Assembly: GCA_039820545.1 (NCBI GenBank)
Contig: JBCBPW010000028.1
Location: 1-64,000 of the forward strand
DNA from: JALEFZ01 sp039820545
Lineage (GTDB): Bacteria; Bacteroidota; Bacteroidia; J057
Direction of reading: 5' to 3'
Length of the DNA stretch: 64,000 nucleotides
Position 1 is the first letter of the stretch; the number at the start of each line of letters is the position of its first letter. Shown here piece by piece: positions 53,431-63,049 of the stretch. The notes under the pieces were generated by a model. That model saw nothing but the letters and a program-made list of their open reading frames with translations, was not told the DNA's origin and searched no databases. A program made the translations under genes and the position numbers.

Positions 53431-54474
53431 ATGAGAAGAATTTTCCTTTTTGCCTTGTGTTCTGGGTTGCTGATACTGCCAGTTGCAGCACAGCAATACT
53501 TTCAAAATTCGCTTTCAAATTATACCCAATATGGATTCAATCCAGCAGCGGTGAGTTCCCGTAAGATTGGGATGCAAGAAGGCTCTTATTTGACTTTGCT
53601 GGGGAGACTCCAGTGGCTAGGATTGCCACAAGGACCTCAGACATCTTACTTGTCTTACGAGACATTTCTACCTGAAAATGCAGGATATGTGGGAGGACGT
53701 CTGATGGTAGATGCACAGGGTCCTCTGAGTGTGACTTGGTTAGAAGGATCGTATGCATTTGGATTTGATATCGGTGTTGCTTCCAAGCTTCGTATTGGAG
53801 CATCGGCTGGAATTAAGCAATTTACCCTGGATGGCACGCAATTGGACCCTGCGGAACTAGGTGATGTGGTGATTCCCCAAAGCATAGTGGGTACAGCTGT
53901 ACCTGCACTGAGTACAGGGGTTTATTTGACAGGAAACTATCCAGGAACACGCGCTACAAGTACGTCACTGGGGAGTAGTGCAGAGCTAAGATATTTTGCA
54001 GGCTTCTCTATCCAAAACCTACTGGAGCCTTCTATTGAGAATATTTTGCTGACCCCCAACAGCAACAACTTAGATTCTCGCGACGAACGTACATTCATCC
54101 TTTCGGGTGGATATAATTTCAAATTAGACACACGCATGCGTTTGATGCCTTCGGTAACAATCATGACCAATGGTGTAAGTTTACCCCAGGCTTCATTAAG
54201 TGCACTGTGGAGTTATGACCCAATTTCGGTTGGAGTGACCTACAGACGCTTTGATCAGCCCAGTGTAGAGTCTGTGGGCTTGATCCTTGGCGTAAATGTG
54301 AACACAAACCTTACAGTAACTTACGCTTACGATTATCCCTTGCTGTCTCTGAACGGAAATGGTGACATCAACTCCCATGAGCTGGTAATCACGTATCTGA
54401 TCAAAGCAGGTGGTGGAAGAAACGCACCAAAGGAGGGAGATATCCTGAAAAAGGGTGATGGAAGCTCATTCTAA
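53431..54474 (+). CDS. PorP/SprF-family type IX secretion system outer-membrane protein
   Basis: The 347-residue protein has a signal peptide (about 1-21, ending VAAQ), then QYFQNSLSNYTQYGFNPAAVSSRKIGMQ, the usual start of PorP/SprF proteins (a line-up of N-P-A near residue 40). The body is a beta-barrel pattern with alternating aromatic residues (YFAGFSIQNLLEPSI; LSALWSYDPISVGVTYRRF; LTVTYAYDYPLL). Such proteins bind SprB-type cargo or the PorK/N rings at the outer membrane. It directly precedes gldKLMN, as in many gliding Bacteroidota. The tail ends in a soluble charged stretch rather than a barrel strand. Confidence 0.88.
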   Translation: MRRIFLFALCSGLLILPVAAQQYFQNSLSNYTQYGFNPAAVSSRKIGMQEGSYLTLLGRLQWLGLPQGPQTSYLSYETFLPENAGYVGGRLMVDAQGPLSVTWLEGSYAFGFDIGVASKLRIGASAGIKQFTLDGTQLDPAELGDVVIPQSIVGTAVPALSTGVYLTGNYPGTRATSTSLGSSAELRYFAGFSIQNLLEPSIENILLTPNSNNLDSRDERTFILSGGYNFKLDTRMRLMPSVTIMTNGVSLPQASLSALWSYDPISVGVTYRRFDQPSVESVGLILGVNVNTNLTVTYAYDYPLLSLNGNGDINSHELVITYLIKAGGGRNAPKEGDILKKGDGSSF

Positions 54475-54697
54475 TGAAAAAACTCTCATCATCGGTAGGG
54501 TATTTGTATAGGAATGTGTTAAGAATTACGAGTATTTACTTTTTAATAACTCAATATTCCTTTTAACATTGCGTAATAAATAGCAGTTGGAATAATCTCA
54601 AAACGGCTATATAAAATTAAGAGAGCATCCATCCGTTATTTATTCACAGGTTTGTGGGTCAAGTGAAACTCCCATACTTATTGAAAATCGCGCAGAT

Positions 54698-55777
54698 ATG
54701 AAAAATGTATTTCTTTTGCTCGCCTTAGTGGCAGTACTCGCCTCCGGATGTGGCTTATTTGGCGGCAGAGGAACCGGGCACCATGGTGAGTTGACAGGCG
54801 TCTATGAGCGCCAAAACTGGGATCAGTACCAACCCCTCGGCATGGTGTATATTCCGCCAGGTTCCTTCCACATGGGGCAAAACGATCAGGATGTACCCTA
54901 CTCACAGATCTCTCACAATCGCCAGATCACGATCAGTGCTTTCTTCATGGACGAGACTGAGATCACCAACAATGAGTATCGTCAGTTCCTATTGGGTCCT
55001 GGCCCTAATGAGACAAACGCCGAACAAGAGCAGGGAGCATTGGATACGATCAACCCCGCGTACATTGACGCGATTACGCCCGATACAAATGCATGGTCTC
55101 GTGACTTCGCATACTCCTACAATGATCCGTTGAAGGAGAACTATTTCTGGCACCCCGCCTTTGATAACTATCCTGTGGTCGGCATCAACTGGTATGCAGC
55201 GCAGATGTTTTGTCAGTGGCGTACGGCGCACTTGAATCAGTATCGTGTAGAGCGCGAATTACCTCCTATGCCACGCTTCCGCCTTCCAACTGAAGCAGAG
55301 TGGGAGTACGCTGCGCGTGGAGGTTATGAGCATAAGCTATATCCCTGGGAAGGTCCATACCTTCGTAACTCCAAGGGATGTTTCCTCGCCAACTTTAAGC
55401 CTGGCCGTGGAGACTATATAGCGGACAACTTCGAATATACAGCTCCTGTGGATGCGTATATTCCCAATGACTATGGCCTATACAATATGCCAGGAAATGT
55501 ATCTGAATGGTGCGAAGATGATTTTGAAGAAGCTGGGTACTCTTATGCCCATGACTTGAATCCTCGCTACTATGACAACCGTATCTCCGAAGATGATCGC
55601 GTACCAGGTGGTGCCAAACTTCGCAAGGTGATTCGCGGTGGATCATGGAAAGACATCGGATACTTTTTGTCCTGCGGTACACGTAGTTACGAGTACGCAG
55701 ACACTGCCAAGGCATTTATCGGCTTCCGTGCTGTAGTACCTGTTATTGGACGCTCAGGTGCTACCTCTGGATTCTAA
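54698..55777 (+). CDS. gldK: Gliding/T9SS lipoprotein GldK (PorK-type, FGE-sulfatase fold)
   Basis: The 359-residue protein has a lipobox ASGC at about residue 19, so it is an outer-membrane lipoprotein facing the periplasm. The mature part is an FGE-sulfatase fold: GMVYIPPGSFHMG, ISAFFMDETEITNNEYRQF, RFRLPTEAEWEYAARGG, GNVSEWCEDDF, RKVIRGGSWKDIGYF, FIGFRAVVPV. With GldN it forms the periplasmic ring of the type IX secretion system. No DGR-type repeats are present here, unlike the paralogous FGE genes at 12.4-14.4 kb. First gene of gldKLMN. Confidence 0.95.
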   Translation: MKNVFLLLALVAVLASGCGLFGGRGTGHHGELTGVYERQNWDQYQPLGMVYIPPGSFHMGQNDQDVPYSQISHNRQITISAFFMDETEITNNEYRQFLLGPGPNETNAEQEQGALDTINPAYIDAITPDTNAWSRDFAYSYNDPLKENYFWHPAFDNYPVVGINWYAAQMFCQWRTAHLNQYRVERELPPMPRFRLPTEAEWEYAARGGYEHKLYPWEGPYLRNSKGCFLANFKPGRGDYIADNFEYTAPVDAYIPNDYGLYNMPGNVSEWCEDDFEEAGYSYAHDLNPRYYDNRISEDDRVPGGAKLRKVIRGGSWKDIGYFLSCGTRSYEYADTAKAFIGFRAVVPVIGRSGATSGF

Positions 55778-55933
55778 ACTAGCAACTACACATCTCTTTG
55801 ATTTCTCAATTTTGTTGAAATACGCGTAACAAGGTGTTGTCCCTTTTGGGACAGCCCACCTTACGCATGACTTTTATGTTGATTTAAATCAGGCTACAGA
55901 AACGTTAATTTTTTTATTTAAGGAAAGTTTAAG

Positions 55934-56719
55934 ATGGCAAAAAGTAAAGGTTTCCTGAAGACCCGCGCGGGTAAAGTTACAATGAACTTTATCTATGGTG
56001 CAGCAGCAGCTGTTGTAATCGTGGGCGCACTTTTTAAGATATTGCACTGGCCAGGTGCAAATGAGATGCTGATCGTGGGTATGTTTACTGAAGCATTCGT
56101 ATTCTTGATTTCAGCTTTTGATCCGCCAGCAGATGAGTATGAGTGGGAGCGTGTATATCCTATTCTTGCGGAGAAAGAAGTGGATCCCGAAATGCTTCCT
56201 CCTGTTGCTGATTATAGCGCACCTACTATGCCTCGCATCGAGCCTAAATTGTTTGACGACCTTTCATTGACGCTGACTGGGTTGAACGACGGTATGGGTA
56301 AACTCTCTACAGTTACAGATGCAGCAGGCGCTACGAATGAGTATACAGAAAGAATCAAAGAAGCGACAAGCAAAATCGAAGGATTGAACCAAAGCTATGG
56401 TGTAGCGGTAGATTCTATGGGATCATTCGCCAATGCTGCAGGCGACGCAAAAGAATACCATGAGCAAGTTCAGTCTATGACCAATAACCTGAAGTCTTTG
56501 AACTCTATCTATGAGCTCGAACTACAGGACGCTAAGACACACCTGAAGTCTTTGAATCAATTCTATGCTGCGATGACAGAAGCTATGGCGAGCATGTCTG
56601 AAGCATCTCAGGATGCCAAGCAGTACAAAGAAGGTATGGCAAACCTTAACCAGAATCTTCAGAGACTCAACCAAGTGTACGGTAACATGCTTTCTGCAAT
56701 GGCAGGAGGAACTCGCTAA
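55934..56719 (+). CDS. gldL: Gliding/T9SS inner-membrane motor protein GldL
   Basis: The 261-residue protein has two transmembrane helices near the N-terminus (about 17-36, FIYGAAAAVVIVGALFKIL; about 44-63, EMLIVGMFTEAFVFLISAF). The linking HWPGANE and the FDPP after the second helix are typical of GldL. The rest is a cytoplasmic coiled-coil-rich tail with heptad-like repeats (LNQSYGVAVDSMGSFANAAGDAKEYHEQVQSM...). With GldM it forms the proton-driven motor that powers secretion and gliding. It starts 156 bp after gldK. Confidence 0.95.
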   Translation: MAKSKGFLKTRAGKVTMNFIYGAAAAVVIVGALFKILHWPGANEMLIVGMFTEAFVFLISAFDPPADEYEWERVYPILAEKEVDPEMLPPVADYSAPTMPRIEPKLFDDLSLTLTGLNDGMGKLSTVTDAAGATNEYTERIKEATSKIEGLNQSYGVAVDSMGSFANAAGDAKEYHEQVQSMTNNLKSLNSIYELELQDAKTHLKSLNQFYAAMTEAMASMSEASQDAKQYKEGMANLNQNLQRLNQVYGNMLSAMAGGTR

Positions 56720-56779
56720 TTTCTCCCTTATTCCAGGGTAATATATCTTATCAATTAACCTAAAAGAAAAGGAGAAACA

Positions 56780-58471
56780 ATGGCTAGTGGAAAATTATCA
56801 CCCCGGCAGAAAATGATCAACATGATGTATCTCGTGTTGCTCGCGCTGCTGGCTATGAACGTATCTGCCGAGATCCTCGACGCTTTCGAGCAGATCAAAC
56901 AGAAACTGAATGTCTCCGCCTCTACCGCTCAAAGCAACAACAATGATTTTGTCTCCAATATGAATGACAAAATCAAGGAAGAGCTGAGCGAAGGCAAAGA
57001 AGATAACAAAGGATTGGTCGACACAATCCAACTCATCCAAAATCAGACAAACGAACTCTTAAGTCTTATCCAGTATCACATGGATACATTGGATCAGATA
57101 GCAGGGATTGATGAACAGACAGGTAAACTGTTGAAAAAGGATGAGACAGAGAAAAATTATCAGTACTGGATGGGTGCAGGTAATTTGGAAAATGAGAATG
57201 AAGGACGTGGAGCAGGTGCAGGATATGAGTTGCACCAAAAGCTAGATGGATTCATCGACGAGCTCTTCAAAATCTACAACTCTCAGATTCCTGATTCGCT
57301 TGCCCAAAACCGCATCGACCCTGCGTCGAAGTACCTAACCAATGATCCAGAAGCAACGCTAGATGGTGAGTCTAAGACATGGGAAAACTATACCTTCCAT
57401 GGTCCCGTGATTGCCAACCTTGCGCTGATGGAATCATTGAAACTAGACCTCTTCGAAAGAGAGAAGGAAGTACTGGAGAAACTGAATGAGCGATTGGGTG
57501 TGAACAAGTTTAAGGTAGACTCCGTCATTGCATTGGATGCACCTTTCTCTACAGTAGTACCCGCGGGTCTTCAGTTTAAGACACGTCTTTTCGTGACGAT
57601 GGCCTCTCAGCAGGTGATTCCTCAGTATTCTAGTGGTAGCGGCTCTATCGAGAAGGACGGAGTAACAGGTATCCTGACAATGAATGCAAGCGGAAGCGTG
57701 ATTCCTAAAGGAAGAAACGAAGGAAAGCAGTCTTACTCTGCAACCGTTCGCGTACCGAAAGCTAATGGTGGATTTGAACTCAAGAAGGTAGAAGGTGAAT
57801 TCACCGTTCGTAAGCCTGAGATTGTGATCACATCTGCCGCTGTGCAGACGCTATACCGCGCATGTGCCAATGAAGTAAACATCGACGTGCCTGCTCTAGG
57901 AGATTTCTATAATCCTGTGATTAGAGCATCCAATGGTACAGCTGAAAATATCAAAGGCAAAGGCAAGAAGGTATGGCGTATCGTACCTACAGGTCGTAAG
58001 TCTGTCGTCTCTGTAAGTTCTAATACCAATGGACAAACAGTGAAGATCGGTGATGTGAACTATCGTGTAATCGAGCCACCTAAGCCATCTGTCAACATGG
58101 CTGTCAATGGCAAGATTTACAACGGTGCTTCGATGGTCCCCAAAACGAGCCGCGTAGCTGTTCGTATTGAGCCAGATGCCGACTTCAAAGCTGCACTGCC
58201 TAAGGATGCACGTTATGGTATCCGTAGCATCGATGTATTGGCTCAACTTTCACTCGGACCTCCAGCAAAGGTAAACGCGATCCGCGGAAGCAAAAATGCT
58301 GTAGATAAGCCGATTGCCGTAAGCTTGGGTACGCAGGTGCGTCAGTCTCGGCCAGGAACTAAAGTCTATGTTCGTTTGAACGATATCTATCGTACAAATT
58401 ATAAAGGGCAACAAATTGTCGACAAACGATTCACAGAAGTTGAGCGTACCCTTTCGCTCGTTGTAAAGTAA
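56780..58471 (+). CDS. gldM: Gliding/T9SS motor protein GldM
   Basis: The 563-residue protein has one transmembrane helix near the N-terminus (KMINMMYLVLLALLAMNVSAEIL) and a large periplasmic part of helices then beta domains. The family beginning SPRQKMINMMYLVLLALLAMNVSAE is present, as are the PAVxYP-like periplasmic domains (VIPAGRN-type VIPKGRNEGKQSYSATVRVPKA; TLYRACANEVNIDVPALGDFY). It links the GldL motor to the GldK/N ring. It is followed after 13 bp by gldN and has a paralogue at 60027. Confidence 0.95.
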   Translation: MASGKLSPRQKMINMMYLVLLALLAMNVSAEILDAFEQIKQKLNVSASTAQSNNNDFVSNMNDKIKEELSEGKEDNKGLVDTIQLIQNQTNELLSLIQYHMDTLDQIAGIDEQTGKLLKKDETEKNYQYWMGAGNLENENEGRGAGAGYELHQKLDGFIDELFKIYNSQIPDSLAQNRIDPASKYLTNDPEATLDGESKTWENYTFHGPVIANLALMESLKLDLFEREKEVLEKLNERLGVNKFKVDSVIALDAPFSTVVPAGLQFKTRLFVTMASQQVIPQYSSGSGSIEKDGVTGILTMNASGSVIPKGRNEGKQSYSATVRVPKANGGFELKKVEGEFTVRKPEIVITSAAVQTLYRACANEVNIDVPALGDFYNPVIRASNGTAENIKGKGKKVWRIVPTGRKSVVSVSSNTNGQTVKIGDVNYRVIEPPKPSVNMAVNGKIYNGASMVPKTSRVAVRIEPDADFKAALPKDARYGIRSIDVLAQLSLGPPAKVNAIRGSKNAVDKPIAVSLGTQVRQSRPGTKVYVRLNDIYRTNYKGQQIVDKRFTEVERTLSLVVK

Positions 58472-58484
58472 AAATCAGTTGAAA

Positions 58485-59396
58485 ATGAAACACGTTGTGC
58501 TCACAGGACTATTGACCTTGGCTGTTACCCTAACAGCATTTGGCCAATTTCCTACACGTTCCGAAGATCACTTTTGGCGTCGTAAGATTGTCAACCGTAT
58601 CGATCTTAACGAGAAAATCAATGCTCCGCTGATCAAGCGTGAAAGTCCTTTCTACACAGATAATCAGCAGTTTGCTGAGAAGGAAGGATTGATCATGACA
58701 CTCTTTAACGGATTGAAAAATGGAGATTTTCCTGCTTACGATCCTGATACCTTGGGATCTCGAGAGCTAACCTACGATGATGTGCTTCGCAAGATTCGCG
58801 AAATCGAAGGTGCCCTCACAGGGGAAGGAGACTTTGATGGAGAAGGTGACGGAACTTCTGGATTTGACGAGTTCGATGCAGAAGGTGATGGAGAATCCGT
58901 TTGGGATACCAGCGGTGATGATTTTGGTGGATCAGGCTTTGATGGAGATGATGAGTACGGATTGCCAGATGATCCCTATGCCAAAGAAGCAGATGTGATT
59001 GCTTCTGAAGGTGGAGATGAATTTGGTGACTTCGATCCAGGTCCATTTGAGCAGGTTGTCCAGTTCGTAGAAGACCGCATCTTTGATAAAGTAGAGTCTG
59101 ACATGGTCTACGACATCCAATTCATCGAAATTATCTGGACCGATCCAGGTGAGACCCTTCCTGAGAAGAAGCTTTGTACTTTCCGCTACAAGGAAGTAAT
59201 GGAAGCCCTCGAGAAGGCGCAATGGAAAAACCGTTTCAATGACGCCGAGTACCGCAACATGCGTGAGGTATTCGAGATGAGACTCTTCCATAGCTACATC
59301 ATCGACATCTCTGGTCAGGGTATGCGTACGCTGAATGAAGCAGAGTATCGCCGCCAGACACTTATTGAGTTTGAGCACCACTTGTGGAGCTACTAG
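58485..59396 (+). CDS. gldN: Gliding/T9SS protein GldN
   Basis: The ATG at 58485 is chosen (a TTG 6 bp earlier is in frame). The 303-residue protein has a signal peptide (about 1-20, ending FGQ). Residues about 110-180 are a very acidic, glycine-rich insert (GEGDFDGEGDGTSGFDEFDAEGDGE and on) that is unusually long and may bind calcium or be a linker. The conserved part has YDIQFIEIIWTDPGETLPEKKLCTFRYKEVMEALEKAQWKNRFNDAEYRNMREVFEMRLFHSYIIDI. It pairs with GldK in the periplasmic ring. The gene ends in a strong terminator. Confidence 0.93.
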   Translation: MKHVVLTGLLTLAVTLTAFGQFPTRSEDHFWRRKIVNRIDLNEKINAPLIKRESPFYTDNQQFAEKEGLIMTLFNGLKNGDFPAYDPDTLGSRELTYDDVLRKIREIEGALTGEGDFDGEGDGTSGFDEFDAEGDGESVWDTSGDDFGGSGFDGDDEYGLPDDPYAKEADVIASEGGDEFGDFDPGPFEQVVQFVEDRIFDKVESDMVYDIQFIEIIWTDPGETLPEKKLCTFRYKEVMEALEKAQWKNRFNDAEYRNMREVFEMRLFHSYIIDISGQGMRTLNEAEYRRQTLIEFEHHLWSY

Positions 59397-59426
59397 TATG
59401 AGCACTTCGTGACGTTGACATAAAAG

Positions 59427-59458
59427 CCGAGGAGATTTCTCCTCGGTTTTTTTATTTT
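59427..59458 (+). terminator. Rho-independent terminator of the gldKLMN operon
   Basis: The perfect 9-bp stem CCGAGGAGA / TCTCCTCGG with a TT loop is followed by seven T, 30 bp after the gldN stop. Confidence 0.95.
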
Positions 59459-60026
59459 TACCTATGCAGAAGATAGAGATTTATCCTACGGTTGTTTGCA
59501 GGCTCAATAAGTACCTCTCTAAATGCGATCGCGTTGTAGAAACTACTTCCGTTTCTTACTATGTATAGAACTAGCCCCTTCAGTTTGTAACGGAAGCTTA
59601 AAATTTACGCTAAATATAATCTGGAGGAGTCAGGGTGCCACTTTGTGGTTTGTCTAGATACCAAAGTCTACATTTTCATTTATTTTCCCTCCCTCTCCCG
59701 TAACCTTTTTTCCTTCCTCCATTAAGACAGTGTTTGATAAGAAAAACAATGTTACTCAATCATATGTCGAATATCCGTCGGTAAGCACGCTTGCTGGCAG
59801 CATCTCATCTACCCACATATTATTCAAGATACCTGACACAATGGCAACAATGTGAAAGGGAATTTAGACTCCTAATGTTCGATTGGGAGTAGGCACTCAT
59901 GTTTTATTTATGCATGGATGGGTAATCTATTAGTCTGTATACCAGTCGAATAGAAGGGGGGGATGATTGTCATTGAAATACATATGACTGAGACAGTTTA
60001 ATTCCTCAACGCTAACTCTCTTTTTT
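59459..60026. other. Gene-free stretch before the gldM paralogue
   Basis: Nearly 570 bp without a supported gene. One small inverted repeat is visible: CTTCCGTT (59546) and AACGGAAG (59589), 8 bp each, 35 bp apart. The right half should hold the promoter of the gldM paralogue. I see no other structure. Confidence 0.5.
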
Positions 60027-61694
60027 ATGGCAAACAGCAGCATGTCTTCTCGGCAAAAAATGATCAATGTCATGTACTTAGTACTTCTCGCCATTCTCGC
60101 CCTCAATGTGGATGCCGAAGTGCTCAATGCATTTCTCTCCCTCAGACAAAAATTATCAGTTGCCGTATCGCAAAGCACGGAGCAAAACCAGCAGCAGATG
60201 CAGTATATGCTTACGGAAATTGACAATGAGATTCAGAATCAAGGAAAGCGAAGCAATGAAGGACTAGTCGATACCCTTTCAGAAATTCGATTCGCTACAG
60301 GAAATCTCCTCAATGAAATCGAAATCCACATGCAGGTGATGGAAAAAATGGCCGATTTTGACTCAACAGAGCAAGTCTACACACGCATGGATGAGCTAGA
60401 GCGAAACTATGCATACTGGATGGGAACAGATGAGATGGCAAATGGGAGAAGGGGTAATGGTAAAGCGAAGGAACTGAAAGACCAACTAGACGGATATTTT
60501 TCCTTTATTCATCAAATGTACCAAGCGCAAATAGCAGTAGGAACGGAGGTTGCGAAAAGAGAATTGGAAACGCCAAAGTCCCTACTCGATCCTGGAAAGC
60601 AATGGGAACAGCATACATTTGAAGCGCCAGTTGTCGCAAATATAGCCATACTGGAAGCCTTGAAAATGGACATCCGACAGGAAGAGAAGCGCTTATTAGA
60701 TCTACTCAGCCAGCGACTCCGCCAGTTTGTCTTCACCCCCGATACCGTAGTCCCGATTAGCGCACCTACAGCGCGAATCGTACCTGCAGGACTGAATTTC
60801 CAGACGCAACTATTCATCGGGATGTCCTCGCGAACGATTAAGCCTGAGTTTCAAAGCAATCAAGGACGGATTACACTTGAAAACCAAGGGAATACAGCTA
60901 CACTTCAGATTGCAGCGAATCCATCCGTTATTCCTCAGGGAGCGAAGGAAGGAAGACAGCGCTATCAGGCCACTATTTTAGTTCCTAAGGCCACAGGTGG
61001 CTTTGAAGAGTTGACGGTCCAGGATGAATTCATCGTGCGAAAGCCAGAAGTCGTCGTTTCATCAGCCTCTGTCCAAATATTATACAGGAATTGCGGCAAT
61101 CAACTCAAGATAGACGTGCCCGCGCTAGGGACAGATTATCGTCCTTCGATCACCGCAAGAGGAGGGAGTGTGAAACTTGTACCCAATAAGCTGAAGGAGT
61201 TCATGATTATTCCTACGCAGACGCGCTGCCAGCTCAACGTCAGTAGCCAGACACAAGGTCAGACATTAAAGCTTGATCAACTGAACTACAAAGTGATTGC
61301 TCCACCCAAGCCAGAGATTCTGGTAAAAGTGAATGGACGCACGTATGCAGGAGGCAGACCGATTCCTAGTGCGAGTAGCCTACAGTTTTTGGTGAAACCT
61401 GATGCAGATTTTAAGGCGAACCTTCCTAGAGATGCGAGATATCGCGTGGGGTCTATTGAGATCTTTCTGGATGATGGAATCGGTGTGCCACGTAAAGTGA
61501 GTACGATTAACACGAGAGGGAAGAATCCTGAGTCAGGGATCAACGTCTATATCCCTTCGGCTGTACGTCAGGCAGGTAGGGGAGCCAAGTTCTTTGCCAA
61601 GCTCAACGATATCCAGCGGATCAATTTTGACGGGAAAGCCGTAAGTGCCAATATTTCAGAACGTGCCGCGACTTTTTCGTTCACTATCCGATGA
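60027..61694 (+). CDS. GldM paralogue without accompanying gldK, gldL or gldN
   Basis: The 555-residue protein has the same layout as GldM: an N-terminal SRQKMINVMYLVLLAILALNVDAEVLNAF transmembrane segment, a helical periplasmic region, then the beta-rich domains (IVPAGLNFQTQLFIGMSS; VIPQGAKEGRQRYQATILVPKATGG; ILYRNCGNQLKIDVPALG; ending ISERAATFSFTIR). It resembles the GldM at 56780 throughout but is clearly diverged. It has its own upstream gap, terminator-separated from the operon, so it is separately expressed. It may form a hybrid or alternative motor with GldL, or serve a distinct cargo. No GldL partner is seen next to it. Confidence 0.85.
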   Translation: MANSSMSSRQKMINVMYLVLLAILALNVDAEVLNAFLSLRQKLSVAVSQSTEQNQQQMQYMLTEIDNEIQNQGKRSNEGLVDTLSEIRFATGNLLNEIEIHMQVMEKMADFDSTEQVYTRMDELERNYAYWMGTDEMANGRRGNGKAKELKDQLDGYFSFIHQMYQAQIAVGTEVAKRELETPKSLLDPGKQWEQHTFEAPVVANIAILEALKMDIRQEEKRLLDLLSQRLRQFVFTPDTVVPISAPTARIVPAGLNFQTQLFIGMSSRTIKPEFQSNQGRITLENQGNTATLQIAANPSVIPQGAKEGRQRYQATILVPKATGGFEELTVQDEFIVRKPEVVVSSASVQILYRNCGNQLKIDVPALGTDYRPSITARGGSVKLVPNKLKEFMIIPTQTRCQLNVSSQTQGQTLKLDQLNYKVIAPPKPEILVKVNGRTYAGGRPIPSASSLQFLVKPDADFKANLPRDARYRVGSIEIFLDDGIGVPRKVSTINTRGKNPESGINVYIPSAVRQAGRGAKFFAKLNDIQRINFDGKAVSANISERAATFSFTIR

Positions 61695-61768
61695 TCAGGA
61701 TATCCTGTCCTAGTCGCAGCTGAGATACAGAAGGAGAATACTCGAAAGAGTGTGCTCCTTCATACTTT

Positions 61769-62641
61769 TTACAGGCAGCTACCCATCTCTAATAGCTCAA
61801 GCGATTGGGAGAATGTATAGCAATTATTCTCGGCATGAAGAATGATGAGATTTCCACGTTGTTTGATCTGGAAATCTACGAGGGTTTGCGTCACTTGTGG
61901 ATCGAACTCATATTGATATAAATCTTCAGAGTCTACATAATTTCTGCTTTTGAGTAAGCCTTTGGACTTGTCAAATTCATAAATAAGATATCGATCCTGA
62001 TCTATATGGTAGGTAATGCGGTGGTCGTAGCGTTTGATTTGTTGGAAAAGTCCTCCATTTTCCTCTTTGAAATAATCAGGTTCACCGATCACTTCTTCAA
62101 GTGTCACACTGCCATCTGATTGCTCGACTTCATAATCTGCTGCTGCAAGCAATCCATTTTGCTGAGAGATGACCCATATAGATCTTTCCTGAAAAGAGGA
62201 AACCCCTTTACGCGATCTTTGCATCAAATAGAAAATCTCATCACGGATATTTTCATCGTATCTACGATCAAGTAGGAGGAGATATTGAAGGGCAGATGGA
62301 TTATATAGGGTATCTCCAGGCGCAGCGTTGAGATCTAGAAACAATCTTCGATTGGGGAGAGAGCGTCCTCCCTCTAGCAGATAGATACGAGACTCACTGC
62401 TGAAAATATATCCGTCGAATGTGCGATCCAATATATGGTAGGCGAAAGGAAAAATTTGCGCGCCCTCTTTTTCTACAGGGTCAATATCTTGGAAAAACCA
62501 GTTTTCTGCGTCCAAATAAACGGTGTCATTGACAGCCGTAAAAGGGGGTTGAGTATTGTATTCTTCCTCACACCCAAATAAAATAAAAGTACTCAGAGAC
62601 AAGCACACGAATAGCTTGATATACTGCACCATGGATTCCAA
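61769..62641 (-). CDS. Lipoprotein of unknown function
   Basis: The 290-residue protein has a lipoprotein signal peptide with lipobox LFGC (Cys about residue 24), followed by acidic EEEY. The mature part is mixed alpha/beta and rich in Tyr, Asp and Gln, with no recognised family. The end (LLEMGSCL) carries an additional Cys. An ATG 9 bp downstream (MVQYIKLF) is an equally possible start. Convergent with the gldM paralogue. Confidence 0.6.
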   Translation of the reverse strand: MESMVQYIKLFVCLSLSTFILFGCEEEYNTQPPFTAVNDTVYLDAENWFFQDIDPVEKEGAQIFPFAYHILDRTFDGYIFSSESRIYLLEGGRSLPNRRLFLDLNAAPGDTLYNPSALQYLLLLDRRYDENIRDEIFYLMQRSRKGVSSFQERSIWVISQQNGLLAAADYEVEQSDGSVTLEEVIGEPDYFKEENGGLFQQIKRYDHRITYHIDQDRYLIYEFDKSKGLLKSRNYVDSEDLYQYEFDPQVTQTLVDFQIKQRGNLIILHAENNCYTFSQSLELLEMGSCL

Positions 62642-63049
62642 TTCGACTCAAAAGCTAGTGTTACATGCCGCTGGTGCGGACCGAATGATTAAGAGTTGCG
62701 GGGAAGAAGTTGTAAGAAAATTCTTCAAGCATTTCCTAATGCTATCAAAAAAACGGATACAGGTCTTTGCCAGTAAGCGTATGTATGGGGATCAGTAATA
62801 ATAAAAGATATTACTGACTTTGGAGAACGGGAGGGGCAAGACAAAATTCCCTCTTTTGATTGTTACCTATTTTCAGATTAAATCAAAGGCAAATATACCA
62901 ATTTGTCCATTACTTTTCATGCAAAGGAAGCAGTAGATTCATTTCTGAACTACAAAATGCGATCAAAACACATAATTTTTTTCACTTATGGGTTATACTG
63001 CCTATTTTGATGCTCTATTCGTGTATGCTACCTAACTATCAGGTAATGA
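62642..63049. other. Gene-free stretch between divergent genes
   Basis: These 408 bp contain only short reading frames with no family resemblance and poor start context. They should hold the promoters of the minus-strand lipoprotein gene and of the plus-strand ABC ATPase gene. Confidence 0.5.

Noticed and set aside
54698..55777. GldK shares the FGE fold and the RGGSW...GFR end with the DGR targets, so it was considered as a third variable gene.
   Set aside because: Its 3' end shows no similarity to the VR flanks and it is a conserved T9SS core component.
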